Source: Gossypium raimondii (Eukaryota > Streptophyta > Magnoliopsida > Malvales > Malvaceae). Taken from it: 64,000 bases of DNA. The translations under genes and the position numbers were made by a program. Positions 1-12,479 of the stretch are shown here, in pieces. How positions within the stretch are numbered: position 1 is the first letter of the stretch; every line of letters begins with the position of its first letter. Under the pieces are notes generated by a model, which saw nothing but the letters and a program-made list of their open reading frames with translations, did no database searches and had not been told where the DNA came from. The stretch lies in NCBI RefSeq assembly GCF_025698545.1, contig NC_068567.1:4712001-4776000 (forward strand), given 5' to 3'.

Positions 1-525
1 ATTCTTCTAACAAATGAAAATAAAGGTAATATTCGATATTTAGGAATTTTGTGAAGTCAAACCCTAACTTACTGGGTTTAGATTTTCTCATTTGACCCAA
101 ATAATCAGATATCCTTCTCAAAATGCATAGGTTTTAAAAGTCAAAAGATGAACTTAATTTTGAGGATTTAAAATGTTGCACTCTAACTTACTGAGTGTGA
201 CAATTTATTTCTTTGAAATGAGTGAGCCTCATCATCCAATTTATTTCATTCAAATTTTCTTTTCAAAGGTTCGTATTTTAAAATCGTTTTAAATTCTCGA
301 CACTAAGACATTAAATAATCAATTCGGTACCAATTTTGGGCGTTACGAAGGTGCTAACCCTTCCTCGTGCGTAACCGACTCCCGAACCTATTTTCTCAAA
401 ATTTGTAGACCTAAAATCGTTTTCAAGGTGATCCGATCACACCTCATTAAAGATCGATGGCGACTCCAATTTTCATTTTTAAGTCAACTACTAAATTTTT
501 GTTATCTAAAAAAATGGTTTCCACA
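1..525 (+). mobile_element. Ty3/gypsy-type LTR, 3' part (fossil)
   Basis: Positions about 283-525 hold a block that recurs at 16730-17026 and, inverted, at 30638-30900. It contains the phrases CTCGTGCGTAACCGACTC and GTGATCCGATCACACCTCA and ends in GGTTTCCACA, a CA-type LTR terminus. Positions 60-200 carry the paired 'CCCTAAC...ACTGGG' phrases that also recur inside the complete LTR at 30638-33004. The left end lies outside the window. No recognisable primer-binding site follows position 525, so this is more likely a 3' LTR or a solo LTR than a 5' LTR. Family assignment to Ty3/gypsy is inference from LTR length and style; no coding part is present here. Confidence 0.6.
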
Positions 526-1691
526 TCATTCCTCAACCTAATAAGTGCACAAAAACAAAAACAATCAAAATACTATGTGCAACAAAATAAAAAATTAAAT
601 ATTGAAATTAAATATTAACAATAAATAAATACTAGATTAAATAACCAATTAATAAAAATTACCATATCCACATGTTATGCATATCTTGCTAGAATGGGCT
701 TTGTCAACCTTATCTTTCCAATCACAATCTTATCCATGGGTGGCACCCTTCCAACTATGGTCATCGCCAACACATGCATGCTCGACACATGGAGTGATTT
801 TAAACTATCTTGTCAAAGACAAATGTTCAGTCTCTTCCTTGCACAAATTACACAAAGAGCCCATGTAGGCTTTCTTCAAATCCGCATCAATCTAATCACA
901 ATCGAATCGCCAAATCCATTAGTTCTAATGTCTCCTGGGTAGAAGGCTATCATGTTCCTTAGGAGGTTAACCACAACAAGACCAACATAGACATGTATCA
1001 AGACCTAATGCCAAGGGGTAGTCAACCTTGAATATAAATACCCCTCCCTTAGCCTTAAAGAGGATCTTCTTCTTCAACTTCTTCTCTTTATGCTTCTACC
1101 TTGCTTAACCTCCCACTCAAATGGCGTTTAGCAAATCACCACTGTATGAGCCACCCTCTTCATTCTTCTTGTTTTCCTCCTCAACACCACAACTACTAAA
1201 GCAATGTAATCCTATAACAGAGCCACAACTACTAGAGGCCATTTTGTATTTGTTAGGGCTAAACTCCCTACCAATCAAAATTAAATACATTAAATTCAAA
1301 GAAACTCGATGTTTATAGGTGTCGAGTAGAATTATCCATGGGATTGGGATTGGACAAGGACTTTTATTTTTGAGTCGGCCTGACTCAAATTTAAATTAAA
1401 TAAATTTTAAAATATTTTTATTTAAATTTAATTATTAAAATATATAAATATTAATATAAAATAATATATTTTATTATTTTATTATCTTTAAATTTGTCTG
1501 TTTTTGTGAAGAATAAAACACAAATTAGATTGAATTTTAGTTTAAAAATTATATATTATATATTATAAATATATTTAACTATTTAAAAAAGTAAACATTG
1601 GCCAATAACTAATCTACTTAACCTATTTTAACAGCATACAAAATTAAATTAATCATCATAACTAATGTAATTCATCCAACTTATTAAATCG
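526..1691. other. Intergenic, possible decayed small gene
   Basis: AT-rich spacer. A TATA-like TATAAATACCCC lies near 1033, followed at 1121 by an ATG with a 65-codon frame (1121-1318) beginning MAFSKSPLYEPPSS. If read one base over after the tenth codon the sequence gives a hydrophobic run (TLFILLVFLLNTTTTKA) that resembles a secretory signal peptide, so this may be the broken 5' end of a small secreted protein gene. No family can be assigned. Positions 1370-1690 are AT-rich with nothing recognisable. Confidence 0.3.
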
Positions 1692-2371
1692 ATCGGCCTG
1701 TTTAATAGTGCTTAAAAAAAAGCACTTCTAGGTCCAAAAACACTTTTAGAAGAAAAATTGTACTAAACAAGCTGTTTTTTTTTTCTGAATTTTTGACTTT
1801 TCAGAAATGTTTTTCAAAAGCACTTCTAAAAATGAGAAGCAAAAATTTTTAGCTTTTCCTCTCCGAAAAGCACTTTTAGTGCTTAATTACTTTTTCACCC
1901 CTCCAATAACATAGTACTTTCTCCCTTTTTTTTCTTGGTGCTTAATTACAAATGTGTTAAAATCATTAATTAAAAATAAAAAATATTTTTTAAAATACTA
2001 ATTACAAATATTTAACAGTTATATTTAAATATTTAAAATATAGTTTATATATTCTAATTAAATTTTATAAATAATTAATATTTATTGCTTAAAAATATTT
2101 AAAATTTATATTTCATATATTAAAATATTAACAACAAGTTATAATACTTTTTTATATTCTTATTAAAATATAATAATATTAACTAATTTAAATATTATTT
2201 AAATGCATATTTGTTACTTAATAATAACATGTCTAAAATGGACATTTTATTTCTCAAAAGTATTTTTTAACAGTAATACTAAACATTTAAATTTTAAACC
2301 AAACTTTTCAAAATCACTTCTCAAAAATACTTTTCCACGTCGCTTTTCAAAAGCATTGTCAAACTAAATCA
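1692..2371. repeat. Degraded inverted-repeat DNA element
   Basis: Left end near 1692 reads CGGCCTGTTTAATAGTGCTT. The right end near 2371, on the other strand, reads GATTTAGTTTGACAATGCTT. These are imperfect terminal inverted repeats, with further AAAAGCACTTCT-type subterminal repeats in both arms. The interior is AT-rich without coding capacity. The layout fits a non-autonomous hAT-like or similar DNA element; no target duplication could be confirmed. Related scraps are seen at 27555-27660 and 28605-28720. Confidence 0.5.
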
Positions 2372-2565
2372 GTTGCGTGGTTAAAATTGTAATAAATTAT
2401 AGTTAGTAATTGTCAGAAGATACCACGTGATCGCTTGTCCCTAAACCAGTAGCCCATTTACGAGGTAAGCACCAATCTTGGGCCATTTGACTGCATATGA
2501 TGGCAGGGAGGCTATAATATCAGAAGTACTACAATTTTTTTTTTTTTTAAAAAAACAACTTAAAA

Positions 2566-3213
2566 CATGAGTCGGACTAGACCTGATTATGGTCCGGGTC
2601 AAATTTAGGCTGGGTCAATTTAAAATTTTAAGCCTTTTTTTAAGTTTGAGTTTGACCCGATCCGAAAAATGAGCCTAAAATTTTGTCGAAGCTCAACACA
2701 GATAAAAAATGCTAAAACTCGAGCCTGATTGTTCAATATCAAAACTTTTTTTATATAAAAACAAATTTAAAAAATGTAATATATCAAATATACTAAAGAC
2801 ATTAAAATAAATATTTTCCAATAAATTGAAAATATATTAAAAAATATCTTTATATTTAAATAACACTAATATAGTTACAGCTTAGCAAACAAATGCTTCT
2901 AAAATAGTAGCAAAATTAATAATAAAACAAAGTTAAACAATATCCAAATAATTACAAAAAAAATAGTAATATAATAGCAAAATGGCAACAAAACAATAAC
3001 AAACAATTAGGAGAAAAAAAATTAGGTAGATTTGGGTCAAGCTTGAGTAGAAAAGTCTTACCGGAGAGCTGGTCCATTGTTTAGAAAACAGACATTATTT
3101 TTTTGTCTAAACTCATTTTTCAAACCTATATTTTTATCTAAACTCTTACACTTTTTGAGCAAACTTTTAGACCTAGGCGTGTGACTTGCCCATGATTAAG
3201 TCTAACTCAAACC
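2566..3213. repeat. Degraded fold-back element (GGTCCGGGTC type)
   Basis: The left end holds GACTAGACCTGATTATGG and the right end, on the opposite strand, GTTAGACTTAATCATGGGC, an imperfect inverted repeat. The body is AT-rich with short phrases such as TTTGACCCGATCC. No open frame of note. Probably a non-autonomous DNA transposon relic; class uncertain. Confidence 0.35.
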
Positions 3214-4206
3214 CTAAGTATTGGAGCTTAAACTCAACTCATATTTTAAATTAGCTGAATATTTTTATTCAAATTTATTTTTAGAGCCTAAAAGTTTAGG
3301 CCAAATCCTCTCAAGTTCAGACGGATAGTAGAGATAAGTTTAATCGGCATGGTTTTCCACCATTGACAAATCCTGATTTCACAATACAAATTCAACCCAG
3401 CAACAATCATTACATGTTGAAGTTTGAAAGGATAAAACAAATGCTATGTTACTTGGACTTTAATTAAGCAACGTATACAGGTATATCCAATAGATTTTCA
3501 TGTATTTGGAGGAATAGACATAAGTACTCGAACATGGAAGCAACATAAAGGCGCAATGAGTAGATAAAAAAAGCCCTCATGCCAGAAAACTAATGAGTGG
3601 ATGTCCTCATGACTTCCCATCAAAAAGGGGAATAAAAGGGTGGCACTTAAACATGATGAATGCCAGTTTCTCATTATCAGTTAACATCTTCATGAAATCA
3701 AGGCATTCAAGTACAGGGTAATGATGATATATATATATATTATATATAAATTTCAGGAATGCTTAAAACCAATAATGCTATTCATTTTGCATGCTTCCAC
3801 TACATCAGTAGCTACTTTCATATTGGGACACCATATAAATTGATTGCATTAAACTAGCAAGGAACTACAAGGAAACATATATGGATTTATATTTAATATA
3901 TTAAGGGTAAATAATTCTATGCACTATTAGGGAAGATAGGCGTATAGAATTATAGATTGTAAGTGCATCAAATATTAACCCTTCATATACGAATATATTT
4001 TTTATAAATTAATCCAAATTATATATACTAAAGAAGTAAAGATTTCCCATACCTTCAAAAGTGGATACATTAATCTACTTCAAGCTTTGATTACAGGGAA
4101 AGCCTTTCCATGCGTAACTGAGATATTAACATCTTGTTGAACTACGAGGGTCAAGAAAAATAGGCTACAAATCTCTACATGTATTTGTAATATTCGAACT
4201 TCGTAA
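3214..4206. other. 3' flank of the DUF668 gene
   Basis: Noncoding. It contains one copy of a short dispersed motif (ATGCTATGTTACTTGGACTT, 3441-3460), a short TA run at 3727-3748, and the likely 3' untranslated region of the minus-strand gene that ends at 4207. No other gene seen. Confidence 0.5.
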
Positions 4207-5997
4207 TTAATCAATGTACAAATTTCCATATTTCATCTGCCATTCCATGCAGTCCTCGAAATCGAAACTGCTTGCACAATCCAACAAGGCGTTTTGCTGC
4301 TGCTCGTAACGGCATATGTAATTCAACCCAACAAGAAGCTCACAGATAGCTGCTTCGATCTTTTCCCTATCTGCAAAATATAATGTTTGGAGGAGAAGAA
4401 CGTTCGTCCGAGTAACAATTTGTTGCTGCTCGAAATTCCGCTCGCTTTGCCATCGGATCATGTTATGTGCCATTGGGGCAAGCCAATGTAATATCCCGTC
4501 GAGAGTTTCTTTCCAATCGTGAGCCAATGGAGCATCGTATATCGCCAAGCTCTTGACATAGGACTTGAGATTAGTCCTCAGAGACAGTCTCAGACTTGTT
4601 GGCAACATCTGATACAGATCGTCTCGAGCTTCTTCGCCGACCAAATGAGGGTACCGCAGCAACTTCTCAATGACGATTACTACATTCGCGTAATGCAAGG
4701 CAAGAGCAGAACCTCCCACAGTGGAGGGTGAAGCATATACTGCTAACCTACTTTTAGGACCAAATTGTGCATTATTCAACACACCAAACTTGGATTGTCT
4801 CTGGTTTTCATTCAAAAGAACACTACATTGGGACTGAAGAAAAGGGGAGCTATTCTGCCGCTCTCTCTTCGGCCCATCATTTGCAACACTACAACATCCC
4901 GAAATCTGGCTACTTCGATTATCACAACCAACGTTACCATCATCATTGCCGTTGTCCCCGTACCTTGAAACTGAACAATTCAAACTAAGGCAATCAGTGA
5001 AAAACCTCCCAGGACTAGTCCCACAAGCAAAACCGAAATCCTCAACTCCAAACAACCCGAACTCACCCTTTCGAGAATCAATCCCCCTATGCTTCAAAGT
5101 CACTCCCCGTTTCTCCGTCACATTCCCAGGCTGAACACTCCCAACACTACTACTCTTACTAAGAACCCGTTTCAAATGCCTCGAAACAACGACGTCGTCT
5201 CGATCACGAAAACCACCATTAACCCTCCCAAATTCACTATCCTTTCTCAAAGAAGACTCCCCAAAAACAACAAGAATCCTAGCAAAAACAGTACAAACAG
5301 TCCTAACCAACAACTCAACAACCTTATCAAACGTTTGGTTCCAAAGTGAAACATTTTTAAGATGCCTAACATCTTGTTTCTGCCAAATCAATTTTTGCTC
5401 AAAAGCTCTCTTACTTTCCTCATGAGGGTTTGCTTGAAACTTCTTAGAACCCTGTTCTAATTCATTCAAAACCTCCATTTCATTATACAAATTAGCAGTG
5501 GAATTAACATAGCTTTCCATTTTCTTAACCATTCCATCCATATCTTTGACTAAAAATCCTAACTCTCTAACATCAATAACCCCATTAATTACATCTCCAT
5601 AAACATGTTCAAAACCTGTTAAAGCAGGTTCATTACATTTTTTGCCTAGTCTAGAGACAACATTGGCAACCTTGTTTAACTCATCGAGCTTTTCAGCTAA
5701 AACAAGGGAGAGAAGGTAATTCTCATCAGAAGAAATCAAATTGGAAATGCCTTGGGAGTTTAAGATCTCGAATTTGAGCTTAGAAACCTCGGGTTCAGAC
5801 AGGGATTTGTGGAGATGAATAGTTTTGGACATGACATTGGCAACTTCAAAAGACAAGATACCGACAGTTTCATGCTTTTTGGATGTTGGGTTGTTTTGGG
5901 TGTTCTTTTTCTTGGAAGAAGGGTCGAGAAGAAAAGCATGTTTAAGATTGGAACTTACCTGGCTTCCCAGTTTATGTATCCAAGTTTCTGCTACCAT
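4207..5997 (-). CDS. DUF3475/DUF668 protein, PSK SIMULATOR-like
   Basis: An uninterrupted 596-residue frame, start ATG at 5997, stop at 4207. Residues about 46-102 (VGILSFEVANVMSKTIHLHK onward) match the DUF3475 region and residues about 428-515 (from GGSALALHYANVVIVIEKLL) match DUF668. Between them is a poorly conserved serine-rich linker, as is usual for this plant-only family. Known members (PSI1-3 in Arabidopsis) promote growth downstream of phytosulfokine signalling and carry an N-terminal MGG myristoylation site. This protein starts MVAETWIHKL and lacks that site, so it belongs with the non-myristoylated intronless branch (At5g04550-like) and its exact role is unknown. The absence of introns fits that branch. 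Family call is firm, function is inference. Confidence 0.9.
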   Translation of the reverse strand: MVAETWIHKLGSQVSSNLKHAFLLDPSSKKKNTQNNPTSKKHETVGILSFEVANVMSKTIHLHKSLSEPEVSKLKFEILNSQGISNLISSDENYLLSLVLAEKLDELNKVANVVSRLGKKCNEPALTGFEHVYGDVINGVIDVRELGFLVKDMDGMVKKMESYVNSTANLYNEMEVLNELEQGSKKFQANPHEESKRAFEQKLIWQKQDVRHLKNVSLWNQTFDKVVELLVRTVCTVFARILVVFGESSLRKDSEFGRVNGGFRDRDDVVVSRHLKRVLSKSSSVGSVQPGNVTEKRGVTLKHRGIDSRKGEFGLFGVEDFGFACGTSPGRFFTDCLSLNCSVSRYGDNGNDDGNVGCDNRSSQISGCCSVANDGPKRERQNSSPFLQSQCSVLLNENQRQSKFGVLNNAQFGPKSRLAVYASPSTVGGSALALHYANVVIVIEKLLRYPHLVGEEARDDLYQMLPTSLRLSLRTNLKSYVKSLAIYDAPLAHDWKETLDGILHWLAPMAHNMIRWQSERNFEQQQIVTRTNVLLLQTLYFADREKIEAAICELLVGLNYICRYEQQQNALLDCASSFDFEDCMEWQMKYGNLYID

Positions 5998-7103
5998 TGC
6001 TTCTTTGCCTTTTGGGGTCTCAACAGCTGAAACTGAAAATCTCCTTATTTTTTAAAAATGGGGTTTCCCTAAAGAAGAAGACAATCCTTTCGAGTTCATT
6101 TTATTTCTTTTGGGTTGAAAATTAGAAAGGAGAGAGGCGTGAGTGTTTGAAAAAAGAAGGGATGGTGGTATTTGAATGTTGTCTATGAGAGCTTTGAAAA
6201 TGTTTTGCCATTGGCTATTCATCTCTCTTTTAATTTTAACCCTTTTTTTAATTAATCAACATAATTATGATTTATAAATAAATAACATTATAAAATTACT
6301 CATAATCTCTTCCCAAATCTTGATTAGAAGGATAAAGCGGTTCAGCAGATTCGAACCCACATCCTCCTACATTGGTAACCATATCAATATCAATTAAACT
6401 AAGATTCAATCGATAAATTAATATAGATTGAATTAAATCAACTTGAGCAAATTTACTCGATTTGTTGAAATCTAATTCAAATATGGTATCAAAAAATTTC
6501 TTTTTTTTAATATTATTTGAATTTAACTTTCTTATCCAACCATCCTATAAACATAATATAATGGACATCAAATGTAGAGTTTGCTAATTGAGATGGACAT
6601 TTTTATTTAATTTCTATATTAAACAAGACAAAAAATTTGTGCTAGCACTAGGATATTACTAATTGAGATGTACATTAATGGCATTCATTACATTTGAAGG
6701 TTCACTTATATTGTGGTTGATATCACCACCTAAAAGGTGAGACCTCATTAGTACTAATATATCAAGTGGTTTTGACCCAATTTTTTTTTCTTCTTATTTG
6801 TCAAAAAAGAGAAGCAACCCAAACCCACCCAAACCAACATATTTAGAAAGTAGTTTGACTTAGTTTCCAACCCAAATATTTCACACTTTTCACACATACA
6901 CCATAAAGCTTTCATGTATGAATGTTTGTGTGAAGGAGAGAATGCATTAGATGTTGCTAGACTGTCAGTTGGGAGGGTTTGGGGAGAAAAAAAAAATGGT
7001 CCCAAAAATAAAACGTTTATTAATTTCCTATACCTTCTCCAAGGGGAATAAAGCATTTCCAAAGTGGGCAAATTGCTTTGCAAATTGGGAATTTTAAATA
7101 TGT
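5998..7103. other. Upstream region of DUF668 gene; SINE-like scrap
   Basis: The first 250 bases are the probable leader and promoter of the minus-strand gene starting at 5997, with pyrimidine-rich stretches and CCAATGG on the minus strand near 6214. Around 6333-6420 a minus-strand GGGTTCGAAT box-B-like motif suggests a SINE relic. The rest is AT-rich and holds nothing recognisable. Confidence 0.4.
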
Positions 7104-7256
7104 AGAGTAATTGGTCGAGTATTAGCTCGATTGCATCGATATTATTGTCAATGCAAGAAGACGTGGGTTCGAGTGCGTTGAAACGCATTATCCTCCTATT
7201 TATGAGTTGAGGAGAGACTATGGATAGTTTTAAGTATTGTATCAAAAAGAGCATAT
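7104..7256 (+). repeat. tRNA-derived SINE-like repeat
   Basis: It contains TTAGCTCGATTGCATCG followed by GGGTTCGAGTGCG, resembling box A and box B of a tRNA-type internal promoter, then GAAACGCATTATCCTCC and TATTTATGAGTTG. Diverged copies with the same order of phrases occur at 55402-55526 (+) and 62735-62850 (-). It does not fold as a tRNA gene, so I call it a SINE relic. The assignment is by similarity of the boxes only. Confidence 0.5.
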
Positions 7257-8327
7257 ATAATCGACTACACAATGACACTCTTTGAAGCCTTGGTCCCACT
7301 CCGTTGTCATCACTAACAATTAAATTAACAATTTTAATAATGGGAGGATCAGATTAGTATAAGATAGATAGTTTGAAAAGATAATTAAAATAAATTTCAA
7401 AATTTAGAAATATCTGCAATTAACTCAAATATAAAAAAAATAACAATAAACCTGAGACGATACACTAAAACATACCAAAACAAAACAAATCTACCGATAC
7501 AATGTTAACCCCTTTAATTTCAAGTCAAAGGTTACATGTTTTAAACTTTTTCCCAACAAATTCCAATCAAAAGAGTTCCATCCTAAAGAAGGTAAAATGT
7601 TGGTTTAATTATTACACTTGCAAGTTTAAAACTTTGAAATGTGCATTCGTTACACCATTTAGGTCTAACTTCTAAATCCAACAAATATTTGGTCAAATAA
7701 GAGGAATTCATGTAAAAATTAACGTAGGTTTATATATTTTTGTAATTGTTTATATGATTATTATTTTAACGATTTGATGTTAAATTTATCAATATAATTA
7801 TATATATTATGTACGTAAATTCTCAAACTAATCCAATGCCTCTATTACATCAATTTAAAACACTCTATATATAAATATATATTCAATGTTTGATTTTATT
7901 TTATATAAAACAATTAATTAGAAATTTAAATTTACATCAAATTTGACATACATAATCTATATAAATATATCATAAAATATAACGATTGAATCGTTAAAAT
8001 ATTATTCATATAAATAATTAAGACAATATATGAAACTATTTTAATCTTTACATTGAATCCTCTATTAGCTAAGTTGGGTTAGGTATGGTGGCAGAACAAC
8101 AATTCCAAATCTCTTACCTAAATCTATTTGGATTGTACTTGGAATTTTATCTAAATGATTCATGTTATTAAAATATTTTTAATAATAATTTTTCTAGTAA
8201 AATTTTAATTCGAGTTGGGTAAGAAATCTAAAATTTCTATTTTTAAATTATGACTTCTTTTAAATAGAAAACTCCAAACGGTAGTAATTATCTTTTTCAA
8301 TGAAGCAAAATAATATAACAAAAGTTG
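7257..8327. other. AT-rich intergenic DNA
   Basis: No gene, RNA or clear repeat boundary recognised. Long A/T-biased stretches with scattered ATATAT runs. Confidence 0.4.
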
Positions 8328-8664
8328 AAGGGTTAAATCACTATTTTGGGGTCTGTACATTGGGCCCGAATTATTTTTATTTAAGTTAGATCCTAAATTT
8401 GACAATTGTTCCCATATTGGGGTATGAACTAAGTAACCGTTTCCATGTTGGAGCTTAGACTTTTTTTATCCAAATTAGTCATTGAATTTAGAAATTGTTC
8501 TCACATTAGGGTTTGAACTTGACAATTTTTTTACATGGGGGCTTGAATTTTAGGGCTTTCAAGGTTAATTTGGACAAAAGAAATTCAAGCCTCAGTGTAG
8601 AAACAATTTCCAAATTTAGTGCCTGACCAAAAAAAGCTTAGACCCTTATCAAATTTAGGCCTCA
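8328..8664. repeat. Palindromic MITE-like element
   Basis: The left arm begins GGGTTAAATCACTATTTTGG and the right arm, on the opposite strand, begins GGGATAAATAACTAATTGAGG. The two halves can pair over much of the element through repeated phrases such as AATTTAGAAATTGTT and AAACAATTTCCAAATTTAG. This is the common plant 'GGGTTAAATTACT' fold-back type. No target duplication was confirmed. Confidence 0.5.
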
Positions 8665-11600
8665 ATTAGTTATTTATCCCTTCTTTCAAACGCAACTCGT
8701 AGTAATCAAACAAAAAGGAAAGAGGTTGTTGGATGAAAAACTAGCCACATGGGTTGGCCACCCTTAATAAAAACAGGTCAAGTAAACAATAAAATAGTGA
8801 CAAAAGGAAAGGCTTGAAGATGGGGTTCTCACTTCAAATTCCAATTCCACTTCAACAAAAAGAAACAAAAGAACTGAGTCATGGCAATGCTACCAGCTTA
8901 TGATCTTTCAACACCAGTCTGCAAAAGGACAAACCCACAGATTTTCATTTTGGGGACATAAATAGATAACATCTATGAAAAGATCCAATGTTTGTTCCAA
9001 CAAACATATGACTACTAATAATATGACGTTTCATGTTCTCGTCCATTTTATGGTTTTGAGTGAAAAGTAATCTTCATGTACAATAATAATTTCAGAATTT
9101 AAATTTGATTCAAGAAAAAGTCTACTTCCAATTGTTGCAACCACTTTTTGAGTCCTCGATAAATAATTTGAGATTTATAGTTTTATCTTTTCAAACATTT
9201 TGAGGCATTCTCATTTTATAAACCCTACAAAATTTTCGATAGAGTTGGGAAACAAAATTTTAACTGATCATGTTGTGGGCTCAAAACACTCAATAATTTT
9301 CTGATGTTTCTTTTACTTTCGTTTTCAATTCAATTCTTATTAATTTAAATTAAATAAATATAAAGTCATCCTTAAAGAATATAATATTTTTATAAAAATG
9401 ATTTAATTCATTGATTTATATTTTATTAACAAATTTAATTTAATTGGAGAAAAGTTATAACGACATGATGTGATTGGGCCCAAAATTTTCTCCTTACCAA
9501 AACATAATTGTCTTCATAACAGAAGTCTAAGATTAAGATCCCTTTAGGAGCTTGTTTCTTTTGAATTTTCTATCTTTTCACCCAAAAGAAAAATGTAAGT
9601 GAAATAAATAGGTCAATTAGTGGACAACCAAAGTGTAATTTCAAAAAATTAAAGTGCTCATCATGACAATTTGCCCATCCATTAGCTGTTCAGGATAAGT
9701 TACATTGCAAGGAGAAATCAGCAAGCAAAAGGGGTTGGTTGATGCTCACATTCTCTCTCCAAATTTTCCCAATAGCTTTGAGGTTGGACTCAAATTTTAT
9801 GGGTGAGAAATAATTAGTCATTGGAAAATTTCTAAAATATACATCAAAACATGATATAACCCACATGATAAAAATCATATATAAAAATATCAAAATTTCA
9901 TATACCAAATATTAATCGTATGTCTTGAATTTAAATCTTATCATATAAATGCATCATATTATATTGGGTCGAAGGTTACAAAAACTACTTTATGTATTAC
10001 ACAACTGGGTTGCTTTTGATGGAAATGACATACGTAGAGTGGCACTTTCATGGGGGGGGGGGGGTGGCATTGTTTTTTAGTGTTTATCTTTATAAGAAAA
10101 GATAAAGATTAGAATAACCTCATCATCTTTTTGACTAATTTGATTGATTGATTAAGGAATTGGATAATTGGATTCATAATTATCAAAAGTCATCAAAGTG
10201 TAAACAACTTCTTTAGCAATCAATCAAAGTTTTCTTCCATCACCAACAAATCTTTTGGCAAAAGTTTTGATAACGCGGGAAATTGTTACTTTCTTTAGGT
10301 TTAATTATGAATTTCCTTCTTCTCATTAATTTTCTCAAAATTGAGTTTCTTACTTTACGAAAATTGATAAACTAGTCCAATTTAACTTGAATGGTTAAAG
10401 TATTGACTTTCTGGTAAACAATTTAACTTGCAATGTTACCAGTAGTGTCCAATTAGATTAAGTACGATGGTTAATAGTATCTAATCTCACCGTCACTACT
10501 GTTTTTACATTAACAAAAGGTAAACACACTGTCCATTCAAACCCACCCTAAATTTTTACAAATGAAAATAAAAAGATTATTCATAATTAAACCCTTTCTT
10601 TATGTATACATTTTATCCCAGGTTTAGGTTTGAAAATTTTTCCAGCCAAAATAAGACAACAACGAGAAAAAGAAAATGTTAATTGAAAATAGGTTAAAAT
10701 AAGCTATTAATCTCTCAACTTTACAAAATTTAAGATTTAGTTCATGTACTTAAAAGTTAGAAATTCAATTTTCTTATTTTTAAAATTTATCAACTTAGCA
10801 TGTTTATTTTCTGTTAATCATATGAAGACATTTAATCAACATGTCAAATTGACAAATTTTGATAGAAATTACTTACGATTTTAATGATTGGACTAAAATT
10901 TTAAATATCAAAACAATTGGAAAACTTAATTTTAACTTTTAAATATAGAGACAGAGAACAAATTTTAAAAATAAATTTCAATACCAAAAAATAAACTAAG
11001 TCGACTATTAAGTTAGGTTGAGTTCGATTTTTTGTCTTAACGCATAAACAAATTTGTCTAAATTTTTATATAAAATGAGCTATTGATTTCTACCAACTCT
11101 TTTGACTATATCTCAAATAGTAAAACGGATCGGACCAAGACACAATATTTTATCTAACTATTGACTCGGTAAGTATTTATTTTTGTCTAAATATGTTTTT
11201 CAAATTTAATATTTTTGTCGGAACTCTTTTAAATACTAGATAAATCTTCAATATTAAATGAAAAGTTGAATAGATATAGAAAACCTAAAGCCAAAATAAG
11301 TTTTTTAATACAAATTTCAAATTACTTATAAATCTTCTAACACTTGAATCCAAAGATATTATATTCCTAAACATATTCAAATTCAAAACCTCAAAATTAT
11401 TGTAAAATGAAATAAGACTGATTTGATTAAACCTAAAATAATTAGCTCAACAAGTAAGAGACTCTTGAAAATTAAACTGAAAAATGAATCCAATTAATTG
11501 ATACTCATGTGAAAGAGATCAAATGAAAAAAAATTGTATGATAAAAATGTTTAATATATATATATTTGGTGAAAATTAAAAAAAAAATACATGCTCAAAA

Positions 11601-12254
11601 AAAGTTAGACCTTCAAAGGAGGATCCTCAAACAATCTTAAACCTGGTCGTCTATCACGAATCATCTTAACCATACTATCTGCAAATGTGTTTTCTAAGGA
11701 TTTCAAGTAAAAATAATTATGGAGCTCATAATTATTAAGAGTAAATTAATTCTAAGAGAAATATTAAAAACCCCAATTGGCAAGAAACCTAATGAAAAGA
11801 TGGGCGAGACATGTAGTTAATAGAAAAATGGGATAATAATGGCCTTTTGGGTCTACACTTTAAAGGAATTGATAAACCCAAACAAAAATTGCTTTCCAAT
11901 AATAATTTATTTTTAGGAAAATATTATTCTCCATCTTACTAAATACTACTTGATTGAGCCAAATTCAACATTAACCCTATTGTAAGTTACAAAGTACATT
12001 TACTCACACATGGAGTTGGATGAAATTAGATTCAAATTTATTCTTATTTAAGACTTAATTTGATTAGTTGAATTTGTAAAATTGTAATTATTATTTAAAT
12101 TATATTAAAATTTTAAAAATTAAAAGAATATTTTGGATATGAGTTTTAGCTTCTTCAAGAATGTCTTTTCTGAAACAAATAAATGTACGAAATCTTGACA
12201 TGAATAAGTAATTTTTAACTTTTTCTTTTTAGGATACTGATAATTTTATTGACT
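8665..12254. other. Long AT-rich intergenic stretch
   Basis: No gene supported. A run of about 12-13 G lies near 10050. A degraded member of the 'TTAAAATAAGCTATTAATC' fold-back type starts near 10693. The segment 11000-11200 has scraps like the GGTCCGGGTC-type element at 2566. Frames in this stretch are short and unlike known proteins. Confidence 0.4.
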
Positions 12255-12479
12255 TATTTTGGATATGTGATGAAACCGCTGGCGAGGTGACGACGGCGCA
12301 TGAAAAGAGGGTGCGGCGCTGGAGGCTAGGGTTTTCAGCATTTTGAAATTTTAGTTTAGGCTAGGGTTTTTGTTAGTTTGGGCTTGTAATTTTTCTTGGA
12401 CTTTAATTTATATTTTTATTTCTATTTTTATTTTATTTTGGGTTTCTATTTAGGGCCCGTGCAAAATTAGGCCCTTACA
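12255..12479 (-). mobile_element. LTR 5' end fragment (fossil)
   Basis: On the minus strand the piece starts TGTAAGGGCC at 12479, continues with GGGCCC and A/T-rich AAATAAAAATA phrases and then CCCTAGCC and CGCCG-rich sequence. The same order is seen at the start of the LTR at 16494. Only the first about 220 bp of the LTR is present, so this is a truncated fossil of the same gypsy-type family. Confidence 0.55.

Noticed and set aside
4519-5349. Several plus-strand frames of 62-86 codons
   Set aside because: They are antisense shadows of the DUF668 gene.
7120-7180. tRNA-gene-like A and B boxes
   Set aside because: No cloverleaf can be formed and diverged copies occur elsewhere in the window, so a SINE relic is the better reading.
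6754-7299. 181-codon minus-strand frame
   Set aside because: It runs through the SINE-like repeat and T-rich DNA, has no domain-like pattern, and its middle section is the reverse of the SINE phrases.
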